Of a stretch of 64,000 nt of DNA, positions 1 through 12,200 are shown piece after piece. Location of the stretch: assembly GCA_963681505.1 (NCBI GenBank), contig OY811972.1, positions 14,989,665 through 15,053,664 of the forward strand. The letters are read 5' to 3'. The stretch's first letter is position 1. Every line of letters starts with the position of its first letter. Source of the DNA: Eunapius fragilis (lineage: Eukaryota; Porifera; Demospongiae; Spongillida; Spongillidae). The notes under the pieces are model-generated. The model saw nothing but the letters and a program-made list of their open reading frames with translations, made no database searches and was not told the DNA's origin. Made by a program: the position numbers and the translations under genes.

Positions 1-2700
1 TGCCGACTGTGTACAATGAAAATGACAGCGGGCAAACAGCATCACTATTGGATCACTACATATAGTTTATAAGTTATTGGCATCTAGGTATGGCTTATTG
101 CTGAGGTAGAAATACTGTTGTGATTTGGGTGTGGATTTAGTTTGGAATGATGATGCTACATTTTTCTAATGGTATTATGGCTTAGGATTCAAACACCAAT
201 GTTCAAAACATCCGAGGGTTGTTATAAGAAACATGCCTAAAATAAATGTGGCATAGCCAAATGAGGCAAAGAGAGGGGTGAAGCTACCAGAGTTTTAGTA
301 AAGACCCTGTGAGAGCAACAGAGTTGACATTAGGGCTCAGATGCATTGGCTGCCAGCCATAGGACCCAACCATTTGAGATGTGGGACATGTAGGCACATG
401 GTGTAGATGGTTTAGTGAATGTGAAGAACAATACATTTTTAATTTTATTTTTGATTATTAGCAGTATAATTATAGAGATATACAAATACACTGATACGTG
501 TTTATTTTCTTGTGTTGTACCATAATGCACAGCATGGCTTCAAACAACACAAGTACTGTACATGCATAAAAACCAGGCTGAGTTGATTGTACATGTGCCC
601 ATTTCATCTTGATGCAGTATCAGGAGTGTTAACCATCATTAGTGTAATGCCTGTAAATTCACTGGAGTATCTAAGAAAGTATAGATATCTTAGGGGTTTC
701 CTGGCATAACGTGAACACTTCTGATACAGGGTATTATAAATTCATTTTTCAAGAAGGAGGCAACCATCCACAAATGAGAAGCAATCCATTTTTCCATACA
801 ACAATGATTTTTTGGAACAGCCGGTCATTCAGTTTTATTTGAAATATTTACAATTTTATCCTGTGCATATATCTTTATTCCCCTAGTGGATATCCATTTG
901 GGTTAAGGATGCAAGAGATGATGTGACAACACTTCTTCAATTATCCACTAGAGATACCATCAAACAGCTCTTTCAATTTGCAAAAAAAAAAAAAAGAGCT
1001 GGACTCTCTTAAACATATTGACACAACTTGCCTTTATGTGAACGTGGTGGGAACGGTTATAGAGAATGATGAATCTGTGGCTAAAGTAATGAGTAAGCAT
1101 GACCAACTGGGTTGTGATAAAACACATCCGTTTAAGATTGAGGTAAGCAATATGCATGTACAGTTCAATTGCAAAATGATACTAAATTTAGTAGCCTTTA
1201 GATTGCGTGGAAAGATGTTGATAATGTATTTCTCTTATAAACATTATGGCCATGATTGGTAAATATAAGCCCCTCAGTGAAATATTATTTGCATGCATAC
1301 ACTAATGTAAGTATAGGCATAGATTGTACATCGTTCAGGATGCACTTCAGTTTTTTTTTTTTTTTTTGGATTTGCATGTGTGCATACACTGAGCATGTAC
1401 AAACCCGTTACTCCTAGCTATCTTCGCAGCTTTAGTCACTATATTAGGCATCGCACCTGAGGGAAATATTGAACTAAGTACCCTTATAGTAGTAGAGTCG
1501 GAAAGGTATAACACATGTATTAATGGAAAACATATTGAATTTGTACAAACCCTTCTATGTGAAATGTTATGCATGCATTTTCCAATTCAGAAACCCTTTT
1601 CCAATGTTTTTTAACCACCACTTTCTTCCAATCCTATATTGTCATGTAGATAATATTTTTTATCATGAGTTTTTTCTTCATGGCCATGGGTTGAGAAATA
1701 GTAACTTGACTATTAAAAAGTAACACCCTTATTGGTGTTGTTAATCATATCATAACCTCCTTGTCTCATGATCAGTGCATTGACATGTTTGAACCCAAGC
1801 AAGGACACATGCAAACTACTAGATTATATGAACATCTGTATTCTCACAGTCTGTGGGTGATAATGACATGATTGGACTGTAACTATTGTTTTAACAAAAC
1901 AAAGTTTGCAAGCTAGCTAGTCCATTAGTAGGGGTGGAAGGGGAGGGGGAGACCCAATTGTGGGTGGAGGAAGCCTGATGGAAGGGAGGGGAGCATTCCT
2001 ACCAGGTAGTGGGGGTGTCTACTGATCATGGAGCAGGGACATCTGTGTGTCCTGACGTGGAGGAGTGCGGATGTCCCAACATGGAGGAAAAGCTAAAAAT
2101 GCAAAAGAACACAACAAAATACAATTATTAGAAATAAAATTTATTACAATATATGCCAAACAGGGATTGAACCACGAACTTTTGATCATCAGTCTAATGC
2201 TTCCACTGGATTTGCACAGCTTGGGCAAGCTGCACAATTGGAGTGTCAATTCGTTAAATTAATCAGCCATCAGCATTTGGAAAAGAAAAAGACGTTTTGT
2301 GCTAGTCATGGATGAGTTATGCAAGATTCCAATATGGAACCTTCTTGTGCAGGTTCCGATACAAAAGGCATCATTTAATTCACTTAAAATCAATTTTTAT
2401 AGGTCACTATTATACTGAGAAAGAGGGAAGCTAGTGATCTGATTCTTAGTTGTTCCTCCAAACGCGTGTGACATTTTTAAAATGATGTCATTATGTAATG
2501 CATCTATCCTATAAAAATTTTGAAATAGTCTATATTTAGCACACAATTTAACATTGCATGCCTGAGTAATGGGCTAAATATAGACCTATTTCAATTTTTC
2601 TGTCACTCTTGTTTCCGTGCCTTTTACACCACCATTGGTCAATCTTATATCCCTACAACTCTCTCGTTAGAGGATGTTTTTATTGACTTGTTAAATTACA
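1..2700. other. Deaminase upstream region, no gene seen
   Basis: I see no supported gene here. Parts of positions 200-1000 resemble 23230-24110 (for example the shared 'gggttaaggatgca' near 900 and 24050), so this is the 5' flank of the duplicated unit. It holds A/T runs near 980 and 1352 and a tRNA-derived repeat near 2130-2262. Upstream exons of the deaminase gene could hide here but show no recognisable coding signal. Confidence 0.5.
2130..2262 (-). repeat. tRNA-derived SINE-like repeat
   Basis: Read on the minus strand, the segment has a B-box-like 'ggttcaatccc' after a degenerate anticodon arm and a weaker A-box-like part, as in tRNA-derived SINEs. Its end ('agcttgggc..agctg..caatt..agcgtc') recurs at 47745-47830, just upstream of the third deaminase copy. 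It is therefore either dispersed or was carried along in the segmental duplication. It is too degenerate to be a working tRNA. Confidence 0.4.
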
Positions 2701-2790
2701 AATTGTCATGTTTTGATAGTGTATGAACTTTTAATAATTCACATCAGGTGTCATCTTGCAAAAGAAAACAATTCCTTCATTTTTATCCAG

Positions 2791-3249
2791 GTAAAACTAT
2801 CTATAGAAGGTTTGAAAACGATGCTTTCTACTGGTGCTTGTGGTACTGTACATGAAACACATCTGGTTGTTGAGTTCAAGAATGAAAACATGCCCCTAGA
2901 ACAAATTTGCTTCTATGAAAATGATCCACAAGAGCTACATGCAGAAGAAAAGTTTTTAACAGATTTTAGCAAGGGGATGTTTCCAGAAGGTTGCACATTT
3001 AACCTTTACATAAATTTTACCCCTTGCAAAACCTGCTGCGATAAAATGGTCAAAGCATTTATTGACAGAAATATTGAAGTGAACATTTATGCACTGGCTC
3101 GTTATAGGAAAGGTTTCCTGACTGATGCTGAGTGGATTAACAAAATGAAAGAACTTAAAACAATTTCATCAATCAATGTCCTCAGCATTGAGCAAATGAA
3201 AAGTTGTTACTGCTACTTCCATTTACGCTACCTTATTCGAAACGCTTAA
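2791..3249 (+). CDS. AID/APOBEC-like cytidine deaminase exon, subfamily A (unit 1)
   Basis: This is a zinc-dependent deaminase of the AID/APOBEC-like type; the family deaminates cytosine in DNA or RNA. The exon follows a good acceptor (tttttatccag) and gives about 152 aa. A zinc/catalytic H-A-E lies at residues 50-52, then 25 residues, then PCKTC at 78-82, which fits the family pattern HxE...PCxxC. After it come a 'VNIYALARY' strand and a helix-strand pair ('MKELKTISSINVLSI') matching the AID core. The open frame reaches back to 2713, but that part looks intronic, so the true start is in an unseen 5' exon. Copy 3 continues past this stop with related sequence ('YFHLRNLITKR'), so the C terminus here may be shortened. 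The substrate is unknown. Confidence 0.82.
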   Translation, partial: VKLSIEGLKTMLSTGACGTVHETHLVVEFKNENMPLEQICFYENDPQELHAEEKFLTDFSKGMFPEGCTFNLYINFTPCKTCCDKMVKAFIDRNIEVNIYALARYRKGFLTDAEWINKMKELKTISSINVLSIEQMKSCYCYFHLRYLIRNA

Positions 3250-3727
3250 TAAACATTTGGAAGATAACCAACCTGGAATTGTAAAACAAATTGGCTGGAC
3301 GAAATACCACCTGGCGAAGATAAACCAAAAGTGATACTTTTAGTTTGAGTAGGGTTCAAATAAACATTAATGTTGTACAGTGTTCTGGAATTTTAGGTCA
3401 GCCTCTATGCAAAACTCATAGTTTTTTCCCTGCATGAGAATGGACAATATGTTAAGCCTTCCAATAATACTGGCTGATAATAAGCACTTACACACACCGG
3501 CCCCATAATTATGCACACCTTCAAAAACACTGCCTCTAACTTACAGCAGCACATATTCTGAACTGCCTTCCAAAGGTAAACATTTACTGACATTCAAAGG
3601 CATGAATGAGATAAAAATCAACATGTAAATTAAAACCCAATACACTCAGCATATTGAAGCCACATCCACACACTATGCAGCCACATTGAGAGAAGGTTAG
3701 TCATGTTGCTGTGCCTTTGAACCACCA
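3250..3727. other. Spacer between convergent deaminase and receptor
   Basis: No gene is seen. The first part matches 49320-49560 in unit 3, including 'attttaggtcagcctctatgcaaaac', which shows the whole intergenic spacer was duplicated with the gene pair. It should hold the 3' ends of both convergent transcripts. Confidence 0.5.
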
Positions 3728-3997
3728 TCACCCACAGCCATCCTTGTGAGGGAGCTGTACACAGGGCTCCAACACACCATAGAGATGGGCCTCAGGCTTT
3801 GGAGGGGCTGCCTCCAGCACACCATAGACATGGCTGACCCCAGACGTCTGTGGTGGTCCCACCTTGTTCATCTCCGTGCCTGCGGTGGTATCATAGATGT
3901 GTGCAGCACTGGTGACACTGCAGGTAGGGTCAGCCTGAAACTTGGTGGTCAGTGGTGAGATGCAGTCTGGGGACCCGAGGGGTTGGCCAGGAGAAAA
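3728..3997 (-). pseudogene. Receptor tail exon with YxxL motifs, shortened (unit 1)
   Basis: It encodes FSPGQPLGSPD..., then HIYDTT, HVYGVLE and HLYGVLE as in units 3 and 4. A deletion of about 11 bases relative to those copies (near 3763) shifts the frame after the second YGVLE, so the third motif (YSSL) is lost and the frame ends ...PCVQLPHKDGCG. Two YxxL motifs with 11 residues between them remain. Confidence 0.75.
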
Positions 3998-4682
3998 CTG
4001 GTCACAATATGTTTGTATCAACTTCTGTTTTGATAAGATGCACTTAGCCATGCATCTCAACCAAAGGACACATATCCCCACACATAGTCCTTCAAATGAA
4101 CCAATTTTACTAAGGCTTGAGGAAAGCAAAATTTTATTGTGATGTCATCAATTGGTGGAGCTGAAAATCCACGGCAGAGACATGAATGCACATTTCCAGG
4201 GAGCGTTATTTACATGTTTAGTACACCAGGAATCATGGATACTCTGAGATTTTAAATGCTTAAGGAGGGCTGAGAGCTAATCTTTTGGAATAAGATGTTC
4301 GGTAGTAGGGTTTGCATTAAAAAATGAAGTACATAATCCATGATGTCATAATTACATTCCTAGCATTCCTTGCATTCGTAGCATTCCTTGCATACTTCCT
4401 CTTATATGAAAATTACCTAGTAGATGGTAATAATCATATGGGATCGTAGCAGTAAAATGGGACATAGTGCATTTTCACAATTGGCATCTCGGCCGGCTAC
4501 TGACTCATCGCAACTAAAGCCAAAAGTTATTAAAATATAATAGCTGACCTCTGTGGATGCATGAATATAACCCTGATGAGGGCCATTGCAAGAGCCATTC
4601 TAGACAGCCAGTACGGCTGCTTACTTAAGTACATAGAATTACTTGATGTTGTTAGTATTCAGGTGTGCACTTTTAATCATTG

Positions 4683-4919
4683 GAACAGTGTCCAGCAAAA
4701 TCACCCTTATGATACTTTATTACATTTCCAGGACAAGCAAATGAAAAGTAACGCTTGCATTGAAATGTATGGCTTCAATGCCTAATAACGTTATGACGGA
4801 TAGTCCAATTTAGGATGCATAAAGATCATATGATAGAAGCTCATTGGAGTTCATGGAAAATGAAAAAATTTGAAAACTTAAAAATCTATCCAGAAGGGTG
4901 ATTTTGCTGGACACTGTCC
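4683..4919. repeat. MITE-like element with 24-bp terminal inverted repeats
   Basis: 'acagtgtccagcaaaatcac' plus ccctt at 4685-4708 is matched perfectly in inverted form at 4894-4917. The interior of about 190 bp is AT-rich with no coding signal. It looks like a non-autonomous DNA transposon; superfamily and target duplication are not clear. Confidence 0.6.
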
Positions 4920-5460
4920 CAATTATACATAATTTACCCAGTGCATATTTTTATTTTATATTCTAAGAGGTACTTATGTCCTCAACAAGGACTTTCTTAG
5001 GCACTGGAAATTAGTCTGTCCATCATGAAGTTACAGTGGCCTGAATATTTAATTATGCGCACATATATATTTTAATTTCAAGCCTGGAAAATTTTATAAT
5101 ATGCGCTAGGTCCTTTTTTGCTGCTATGATCCCAAATTATTATAAAATAACCTTTTGCTAGTACTATGAAAAGGAATCTACCTAGTGGTTTTTTTTTCAT
5201 TATCTACTAGCTAAATTTATTTAAGTTCTCTATAACTTGATTCTAGAACTGGATATCATGAGTTACGTTGGTCTGATACGTGTGGCAAATATTGATGCTC
5301 TTTCCTAGTCCTCAGAATAGAATACTACAATGTTAATGAGGCAATTCGAGCGGCAACGATCTCACATAATTTCAAGTAAAAATGCTTTTAGACATGGCTT
5401 CTGTTCAATTCTCTGTGAACATCACACAAATCCTACATGTATATGAACATGTAGAAGTGA

Positions 5461-5540
5461 ATTCATCCCTCCACTACACCATCCTCCATTACCCCATACC
5501 TCCACCACCCCATACCTCCATAACCTCATCACACACACAC
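5461..5540. repeat. Tandem 'ccataccTccaTcacc' short repeat
   Basis: An irregular array of a 12-16 base unit (cctccatcacccc/ataccctcc) beside the membrane exon. Longer homologous arrays occur at 50478-50690 and 55240-55430 in units 3 and 4, so it is an intronic minisatellite of the receptor gene that varies in length between copies. Confidence 0.6.
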
Positions 5541-6864
5541 ACACCTCTTTACTGTGCCCTCACTACAGCAGGTCTTGCCACAGCACACGGTACACACAGA
5601 ATATCACCATGACAACCACCAGAATGGCCATGATAGGGAGGGTGACCCCAGGAAGGGGCCATGGTACAGTGCCCTCAGGTCCAAGGGGGACTGTGTGGTG
5701 ATGAGGGGGGTGTGATGGTGATGTCTATGATGGTGGAGGGGTAGCAACATGTACAACACTTAAGCATAGAGACAGGAGAATAGGGAGGAGGGACATTAGT
5801 TAGATAAACAGGGGGTGGGTCTAGCGCTCAATTGATCCATTGCAACCAACTACCATTCCTGTAGAGATGTCCTAAATAAGATTGGAGGTGAAGTGGGAGG
5901 GGGAGGAAGGGGAGGGGAGGGAAGAGGGGGATTATGTCATCAAGTGATCTCTCCTGGGACATAGGACATAGCATACCATCCATTTCTTGGGGTCTAATAC
6001 TACAGTACTCATGTAAGATCCCTTTGGATGTATTACATGATGTGATTTAGAGAGAACTGTATCCTACTATCACACTTACATACACACACACATGCAGTCC
6101 TTACATGGTGATATTGAGGTCTGAGGTATACTTCACACACTGACTGGTAACATTGTTCCACACACAGAAGGGATCTCTGGAGCCCACACAACCACTGAAG
6201 AAAGGGATTATGAGGGCGAGGGAGAGGGAGAGAGTGAAGGGGATGAGAGAAAAGAACTAGACAGGGGGGTAAAGGTGTGGTCATGTGAGTATGAAGTCTA
6301 TGAAGATAAGTACAATGACCCCCCAGGGAGGGGCCAAGGTACAATGCCCTCAGGTCCAAGGGGGACTGTGTGGTGATGAAGGGAGCAGTGCTGGGTGTGA
6401 TAGTGATGTCTGTGATGGTGGAGGGGGTAGCAATGGCATCTAAATATAGAGAGATAGGAGAATGGGGAGGAGGGACATTAGTTAGTTAAACAGGGGGTGG
6501 TTCTAGTGCTCACTTAATCCATTGCCATTTCTGTTGTGATGTCCTGAATAAGGCTGGAGGGGGTAGAAGGAAGGAGAGAAAGGGGGAGGGGAAGAGAGGA
6601 TTATATATGTCTCTCCAGGGGCATTGTATCATCTATTTCTTGTGGTCTAATACTACAGTACACATGCAAGATCCCTTTGGATGTATTACATGATGTGATT
6701 TAGAGAGAACTGTATCCTACTATCACACACACACACACACACATGCAGTCCTTACATGGTGATATTGAGGTCTGAGGTATACTTTACACACTGACTGGTA
6801 ACATTGTTCCACACACAGTAGGGATCTCTGGAGCCCACACAGCCACTGAAGAAAGGAATCGTTT

Positions 6865-6867
<3 letters not shown>

Positions 6868-6915
<48 letters not shown>

Positions 6916-6920
6916 TGTGC
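6868..6920. repeat. (GT)n microsatellite
   Basis: A pure GT run in a receptor intron. Comparable GT/CA runs lie in the same introns of the other units, for example 7940-8055, 8395-8425, 8530-8690, 9495-9540, 27425-27800, 28140-28185, 29277-29340, 57575-57630 and 57960-57990. Confidence 0.9.
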
Positions 6921-8391
6921 GCTATGCAAAAACTAAGGTGCAAACATACTGTATGATATACCACACATAACATGAAGTGATATATGCATACTCACACTGT
7001 GTAGTTGACCTTACCTGCAGTCCAGGTATTGACCACACCTCTCCAGTGGCAGTCTGTAGATGCCATTGTCAGTGTTCACATAGAGGTACTTCACTCCACT
7101 CTGAGAGGTGTAACACACAGTGTAGGGGAATGTAATGGTTAATTGACCAAGGGGTGTGGTCAGAACATACGTGATTTCTTATCTCCATCTGACACACACA
7201 CTTGATACATCATCAACAAAACTGGGGGCGAGTGGGCCATGGGAGGGGAGAGGGAGGGTTGGGGTGGTGGTGGGGAATCACAAAGGTCAGCCCCTTGTTA
7301 CATCAGGTCTGATTAATGCTCACCACCACCACTACTACCAACACAGGCATGGGCATATGTATGCAGTACAGAGCACTGATAATATGCCTACACAACAGTT
7401 ACAGTGGCCTCCCCTCCCCCCCCTCCCCCCACCCCTCCCCCCACCCAGCATTCTTTGGTGTATCTCTAACAGGTTTTTGCATGCTAAACAGTAACCAAGT
7501 GATGACATGACATTTGGACTGAAAAAAGCCATGAACGATGGTGCTACCTTATCTGCTCCACTCAGAGTTCCTCCCACCCCCCCCCCCACCAAAAAAAGAA
7601 CACATTCCACCACCATTAGCTCTTGCCTCATATTTCTGTCATACCAGTCATCACCACTGTACAGTGTGCCCCCACTATGCACCCACATAGGCCCCACATG
7701 TGTCTACACAAGCCATTTCATGTTCCTTCTTATTAATGAGCCCAATGACAATGGAAAGACACCACACCCCAATGGAAAGAAACCACACACCCAATGGAAA
7801 GACAAGGCAAATACTGAAGACTCTCTGTTATACAAATGACTAGTGATCCCAGTGGAGAGTTAGTTATTAGAAGCCATAGCCAACTTGAGCACTGACCCAA
7901 CGTCTGTTGGTGAGTAATGAGTACTCACTAGTGAACATACACAAGCATACACACACACACAAAAGCACACACACATGCACACAAAAGCACAGACACACAC
8001 AAAAGGACACACACACACACGCACAAAAGCACACACACATGCACACAAAAGCACACAATGCAATGTACAATACAATATTTCCTCTTCCAAGGAACAAGTT
8101 TGTTTGTGTACACATGTTCCCAGGAAGAGGACATCTTGTATTGTACATGATGATCCATTTAGCACACAGGTTTGGTCTACAGTCATCTTTGTTACCCTGT
8201 TAAGAGGAAAGGGATGGTGACATGAGATGTGATCACCACAGGTGGTAAGGCCTTACACCACACCACTCAGCACAGCCAGGGGGTCAGAGGTGTATTGGAG
8301 TATTGATTGTACCAAGTTGATCCTCTGGGAGTCCTGATCTGACCTGCCATTATAAGAACACTAGAGAAATAGAATGAGCAATGGCAACAGG

Positions 8392-8424
<33 letters not shown>

Positions 8425-9492
8425 TATGGATTTACAATATATTTACTACTGATCAAATGTGGTCCAAATGTTAGTAAATATGGTATTTGTAACATCACTA
8501 CAGTAGTAAATATAAAGGATTCATTTACTATCTATGTCACACACACAACACAGACACACATATACACACCCCCACACACACAGAAACACACAGATACACA
8601 GACACACACACATACACAAACATGCACACACACATACACACACACACATACATACATACATGCACACAGAGACACACATGCATACATACCTCCACATAGG
8701 CTTTTGCTATATTTCTACCACTGAAGGGATCAAATACTCCTTTGTTGTTGTTGCCATTGGGGACAAGGGCATCACTGTCATTGGCCCGGTAGACACAGAT
8801 AGAGGTCTGGGAACTGTACCTGATGACAAAGGAGTAACACACCATGTACAAAAAGTGAACACGACTGTTAGCTCCACCCCTTCCCCCTCCCACCCCTCAC
8901 CACCCACAGGTACAAGGGTTTGGTGTGTGTGTGTGTGTGTGGTTGATAGGTGTAGAATATGGGAGGGTCATGCCCCCCCCCCCCCCCCCCACGCAAATTG
9001 CTGAGGGGGTTCAGCACCTCTCTCCCCCCCCCCCCCCCAGTGTACTTATTTACATTATTAAATTATTAATATGTTCGAGTCATACTTGCATTATATTGTA
9101 TTTAGCTATGATTTAAATATAAATCGAGTCTTAGACCCTGTTTTCTTTTACCCCACCTACTTGAACCCCAGCCTTCTTTGACCCCGCCTTCTTTGACCCC
9201 GCCTTCTAATTTGCAAATCATGCATGTAGTAACTGGTTAACTGCAATGGGGTGAGATGGCAGAGTCTGGTAAGGTGACCACGTATGTTTATGTGCATGTG
9301 TTCCAAGGAAGAGGACATCTTGTATTGTACATGATGATCCATTTAGCACACAGGTCTGGTCTACAGCCATCTTTATTAACCTGTTAACTAACCTTGATTA
9401 TTTCAGCAATCACAGCTATAGGGAGAGGTACCATTCACAAAAGCATTAGTCTGATCATAGCCAACATTTCAATAGTGTACATCCATACAAAT

Positions 9493-9543
<51 letters not shown>

Positions 9544-10375
9544 GGTTGTTTTACATGTACTTATAGATGGTTACTGGTCATAGCATCACTCTATTTCCAG
9601 CATTTAACAATGACCACCCTAAACAACAACCTTGGATAGGTATAACACCCTGTTATAGAATAAGTAGGCACATATTAACAGGACTTTATTATACAAAAAC
9701 CATATAAGGGTGAATGTCCACAGACAGGGTACATGTCAACTCCCCTCCCTCCCCTCTCCCATGAAATGAAGACTAATTTTAGTGGTTCAAAACTCAAAAC
9801 AACCAAATTGTACACCAAGTGTGTGTTATTGGTATGAAAGGGCAAAAACTGTGATTAAAGTGTGTGAACATCACAAGCAAACTCACATAACACAATCAAG
9901 TCATCTGAAAAACTGTGATAGGATGATAGGACCAGCCTCCACTAATGCACCCTTGGAAGGTAACTTAAATGTAAGGTGGGGCAGAGTGGAGAGAGAGCAG
10001 ATAGATAGGTGCCTTTCCAACTTACTCAAATTATTTTACTGTACGTGGTTGGACGCTGTTGATGTCATCTAGTGGGGGATTGGGCAACAGAATGACAGTG
10101 CACATTTCATGCCAACAACTACATCCTTAAAGTGCTCACCTTATACCACAGAACCGCTCTTAATGGCATCCCTGGGCCACAACACACTGACATATGAACC
10201 ACATGTGGTAAGACATTCATCCTCCTTCCTCTCCCACCTACTTGTAGCCAGTGTGCCTCATGGGTCCCTGTGGGCTGGGTGACTGCCCATCATGAAAGGA
10301 CAACAACAGTTGTTGAACACCAGTGCCAAGCTTACAGCCACAAAAGCTGTACACCCATACAAATGCACACCCTCC

Positions 10376-10575
10376 CTCTTCCCCACACCTCTCCTTCTCT
10401 CCCACCCTCTCTTCTCTCACCTCTCCCTCTTCCCCACCCCTCCCTCTTCCCCCACCCCTCCCTCTTCCCCACCCTCGCTCTTTCCTCTCCCTCCCCTCCC
10501 TCTCCACTCCATTCCCTCCCTCTCCCCACTCCCTCCCTATTCTCCACCCCCTCCCTCTTCCCCATCCCCTTTCTA
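10376..10575. repeat. Pyrimidine-rich tandem array (CTCCCTCTTCCCCACC-like)
   Basis: About 200 bases of almost pure C/T on the + strand with a loose 13-17 base period. It lies directly before the inverted orphan exon and would act as an exceptionally long polypyrimidine tract for it if transcribed on this strand. The frames through it are proline/serine low complexity, not genes. Confidence 0.75.
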
Positions 10576-10579
10576 TGAG

Positions 10580-10627
10580 CTTGGTGATGACTCATCGGGT
10601 GTGCATCAGATGGAGACAGGAAACCAA
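10580..10627 (+). pseudogene. Orphan receptor exon (sema blade exon), inverted
   Basis: The 48-base unit, preceded by 'gag' and followed by 'gtaaaatctgaccaca', is homologous to the 48-base minus-strand sema exon at 56399-56446 (LGDDS...VRQMEIRNQ there, LGDDSSGVHQMETGNQ here). Length, reading phase and both splice edges are kept, but orientation is opposite to every other receptor exon in the window. Confidence 0.65.
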
Positions 10628-11399
10628 GTAAAATCTGACCACATCCCACACACAATAGTATATGAAGGGAAAACAAGTGACTACATTACAATACTGAGTA
10701 GAGGAAACAAATCACCAAAAGTGACACAATAAGTCTTGCGTTATAGTGCTCACTGGTGAGAGGATGTCACTGACAGCGGCCACCAAACAACCTAATCTAT
10801 ACCATAAGGTATGCCTTGCACAGTGAGAAAGAGAGAGGGAGAGGGGGGAAGAGGAGAGAGAGAGAGAAAGGGGGGGGGGGGGGGGGGGAGGGAGATAAAT
10901 ATTGTAAACTGATGTGGGTGGTCTCTTCTCTCATCAGATCTTGCATGGGGATGATATGCTGCGTACATTATTGTCTGATAACGAGACTACTATGCTTTAC
11001 ATACCTGCACCGCATGCATCTCTAGCACCAAAGTAAAGGAAGACCATCCATATAAGGAAGTGCATACACATGGAGCATAGCGTCCACAGGTGGGAGCCCT
11101 CAGCCTGATTGTTCAAACGTGAACCGAAGTTGCTTAAATTCAAGCATGTGAGCTGCAAATACCCAGTTATGAACGAAGGGAGAAGGAAGTTACTGGCATC
11201 AGTACACCCCGCTGGTTATGCTACATGTATAGACTTGCAACGGAATCATCGGTAGCAAAGAATTCATTGCCACTGCAAGAAGAGGTTCCTCGCCCCGGCA
11301 GCGCTCGTGCACTGTCAGGAGCTTCCGGAGGCTCTGGCGGGTCATAACGTACATCACCTCATCACATATTAACCGGATGGGGATTGGGGTATAAATAAT

Positions 11400-11640
11400 C
11401 ATGATGATCAGCTGTGGTCCATAACTTGCGACTTGTGTTTGAACTGCATGCGCTGTCCGCTTCATTTAATTTGCGTACCGGCTTGGCTACTGACGACTGA
11501 ACAAGGTATAAATTAGATTTTCACTCCTATTGTGGCATCAGTTCTGACACACGACCCAATCGATCATGCAATATGAATGCCATGCAGAACAACTTATGCG
11601 GAGCGTAGTTGCATTTGGGCGTAGCCCACGGTTTGATAAC
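11400..11640 (+). repeat. Dispersed ~240-bp repeat, copy 1
   Basis: Shares 'gctactgacgactgaacaag', 'attgtggcatc' and 'gcggagcgtagttgcatttg' with 12000-12200 and 36565-36790. Coding potential is not evident. The third copy is the sequence that the Ty3/gypsy element at 32046-36564 landed in or beside. Confidence 0.6.
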
Positions 11641-11885
11641 CTTTACATGAAATTTACCCCTTGCCACACCAATGCAGCAATAAATTAATTGATGCATTTA
11701 GTGGCAGAAATATTAAAGTGAACATTTATGCACTGACTGTATTATTTTAAAGTTTTCAGTGAGCCTACAAAAATGGATGATAAAAAAGCTTCATCAATCA
11801 ATGTCTAAGCTGTAAGAAAATGGGCGAGTTGTTACAGCTACTTCCATATACGTTACTTATTACAAAGACTTAAAGATCAAAGCTA
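11640..11885 (+). pseudogene. Deaminase subfamily A fragment
   Basis: 'ctttacatgaaatttacccc' followed by ttgc, then 'agaaatattaaagtgaacat' plus ttatgcactg, matches 3005-3095 of the unit 1 deaminase (region of PCxxC and the VNIYAL strand). Further on, the tail 'acttccatatacgttactta' matches 3218-3236. Stops and small gaps interrupt it and there is no HxE part, so it is a relic. It sits between two copies of the dispersed repeat, so it may have moved with them. Confidence 0.75.
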
Positions 11886-11999
11886 TGCTATGGCATTAGA
11901 GCCCATGCAAATTTGCGGGTCATGGCGTAATACTACACAGCATATGATGAGGCTACTTATGTGGTTACGTCGACCCGGCATATATAAGTCATGTTAAGC

Positions 12000-12200
12000 C
12001 GCGTGGTCCATAATATTGTTTTTGCGATTTGAACTGCGCTGTCCGCTTCATTCTTCAATGTGCGTACTTGGCTACTGACGACTGCATCTGAATAAGGGAT
12101 TTTCGCCATACGTACAGGTATTGTGGCATGCATGCATGGCATTCATATCAGGATCGATTGGGTCGAGTGTGTTTGCGGACGCGCACATATACATGAGTTG
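12000..12200 (+). repeat. Dispersed ~240-bp repeat, copy 2
   Basis: Homologous to 11400-11640 and 36565-36790: 'gctgtccgcttcatt', 'ggctactgacgactg', 'ggatcgattgggtcgagt'. No coding signal. Confidence 0.6.

Larger units (their letters stand above)
3728..9440 (-). pseudogene. Semaphorin-like receptor, truncated and rearranged copy (unit 1)
   Basis: The exons match the complete copy at 54321-63768. In minus order they are: late sema exons at about 8690-8820, 8250-8360 and 8085-8200, a partial one at 7867-7905, then 7170-7215 and 7016-7101, then PSI-domain exons, membrane exons and the tail exon. The PSI, post-PSI and membrane block occurs twice (6750-6850/6490-6560/6295-6430 and 6098-6190/5830-5890/5540-5740). 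Both membrane exons are damaged: one loses its hydrophobic segment, the other carries deletions. The 5840-5890 exon has lost its acceptor AG and has a stop. The sema exon at 8690-8820 lacks eight residues present in units 2 and 4. Exons 1-8 are absent; an extra copy of two late sema exons sits at 9300-9435 instead. Probably a pseudogene or cassette. Confidence 0.7.
9441..11400. other. Shared flank of units 1 and 2, no intact gene
   Basis: 9590-10080 and 10970-11060 match 29390-29960 and 30270-30380, so the duplicated block extends beyond the receptor exons. The motif 'aactgtgataggatgatagg' recurs at 9915, 29727 and, diverged, 31060, marking a dispersed repeat. It also holds the pyrimidine-rich array and the orphan exon listed separately. 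No other coding signal is seen. Confidence 0.5.

Noticed and set aside
2130-2262. Functional tRNA gene.
   Set aside because: The cloverleaf cannot be formed convincingly; only B-box similarity remains, and the sequence recurs as a repeat.
4561-4785. A 74-residue frame on the + strand.
   Set aside because: It overlaps the left end of a MITE and has no family resemblance.
5461-5612. Possible CRISPR-like or regular spacer array in the cctccatcacc repeats (also 50478-50690, 55240-55430).
   Set aside because: Units are contiguous and of variable length with no unique spacers; animal minisatellite.
7860-8730. HTHTHT and CVCVCV frames over CA/GT repeats, also at 27380-28560 and 57420-57720.
   Set aside because: Microsatellite translations. 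Genuine short sema exons within these areas were annotated instead.
10238-10676. Pro/Ser- and Arg/Gly-rich frames.
   Set aside because: They cross a pyrimidine-rich tandem array; low complexity only.
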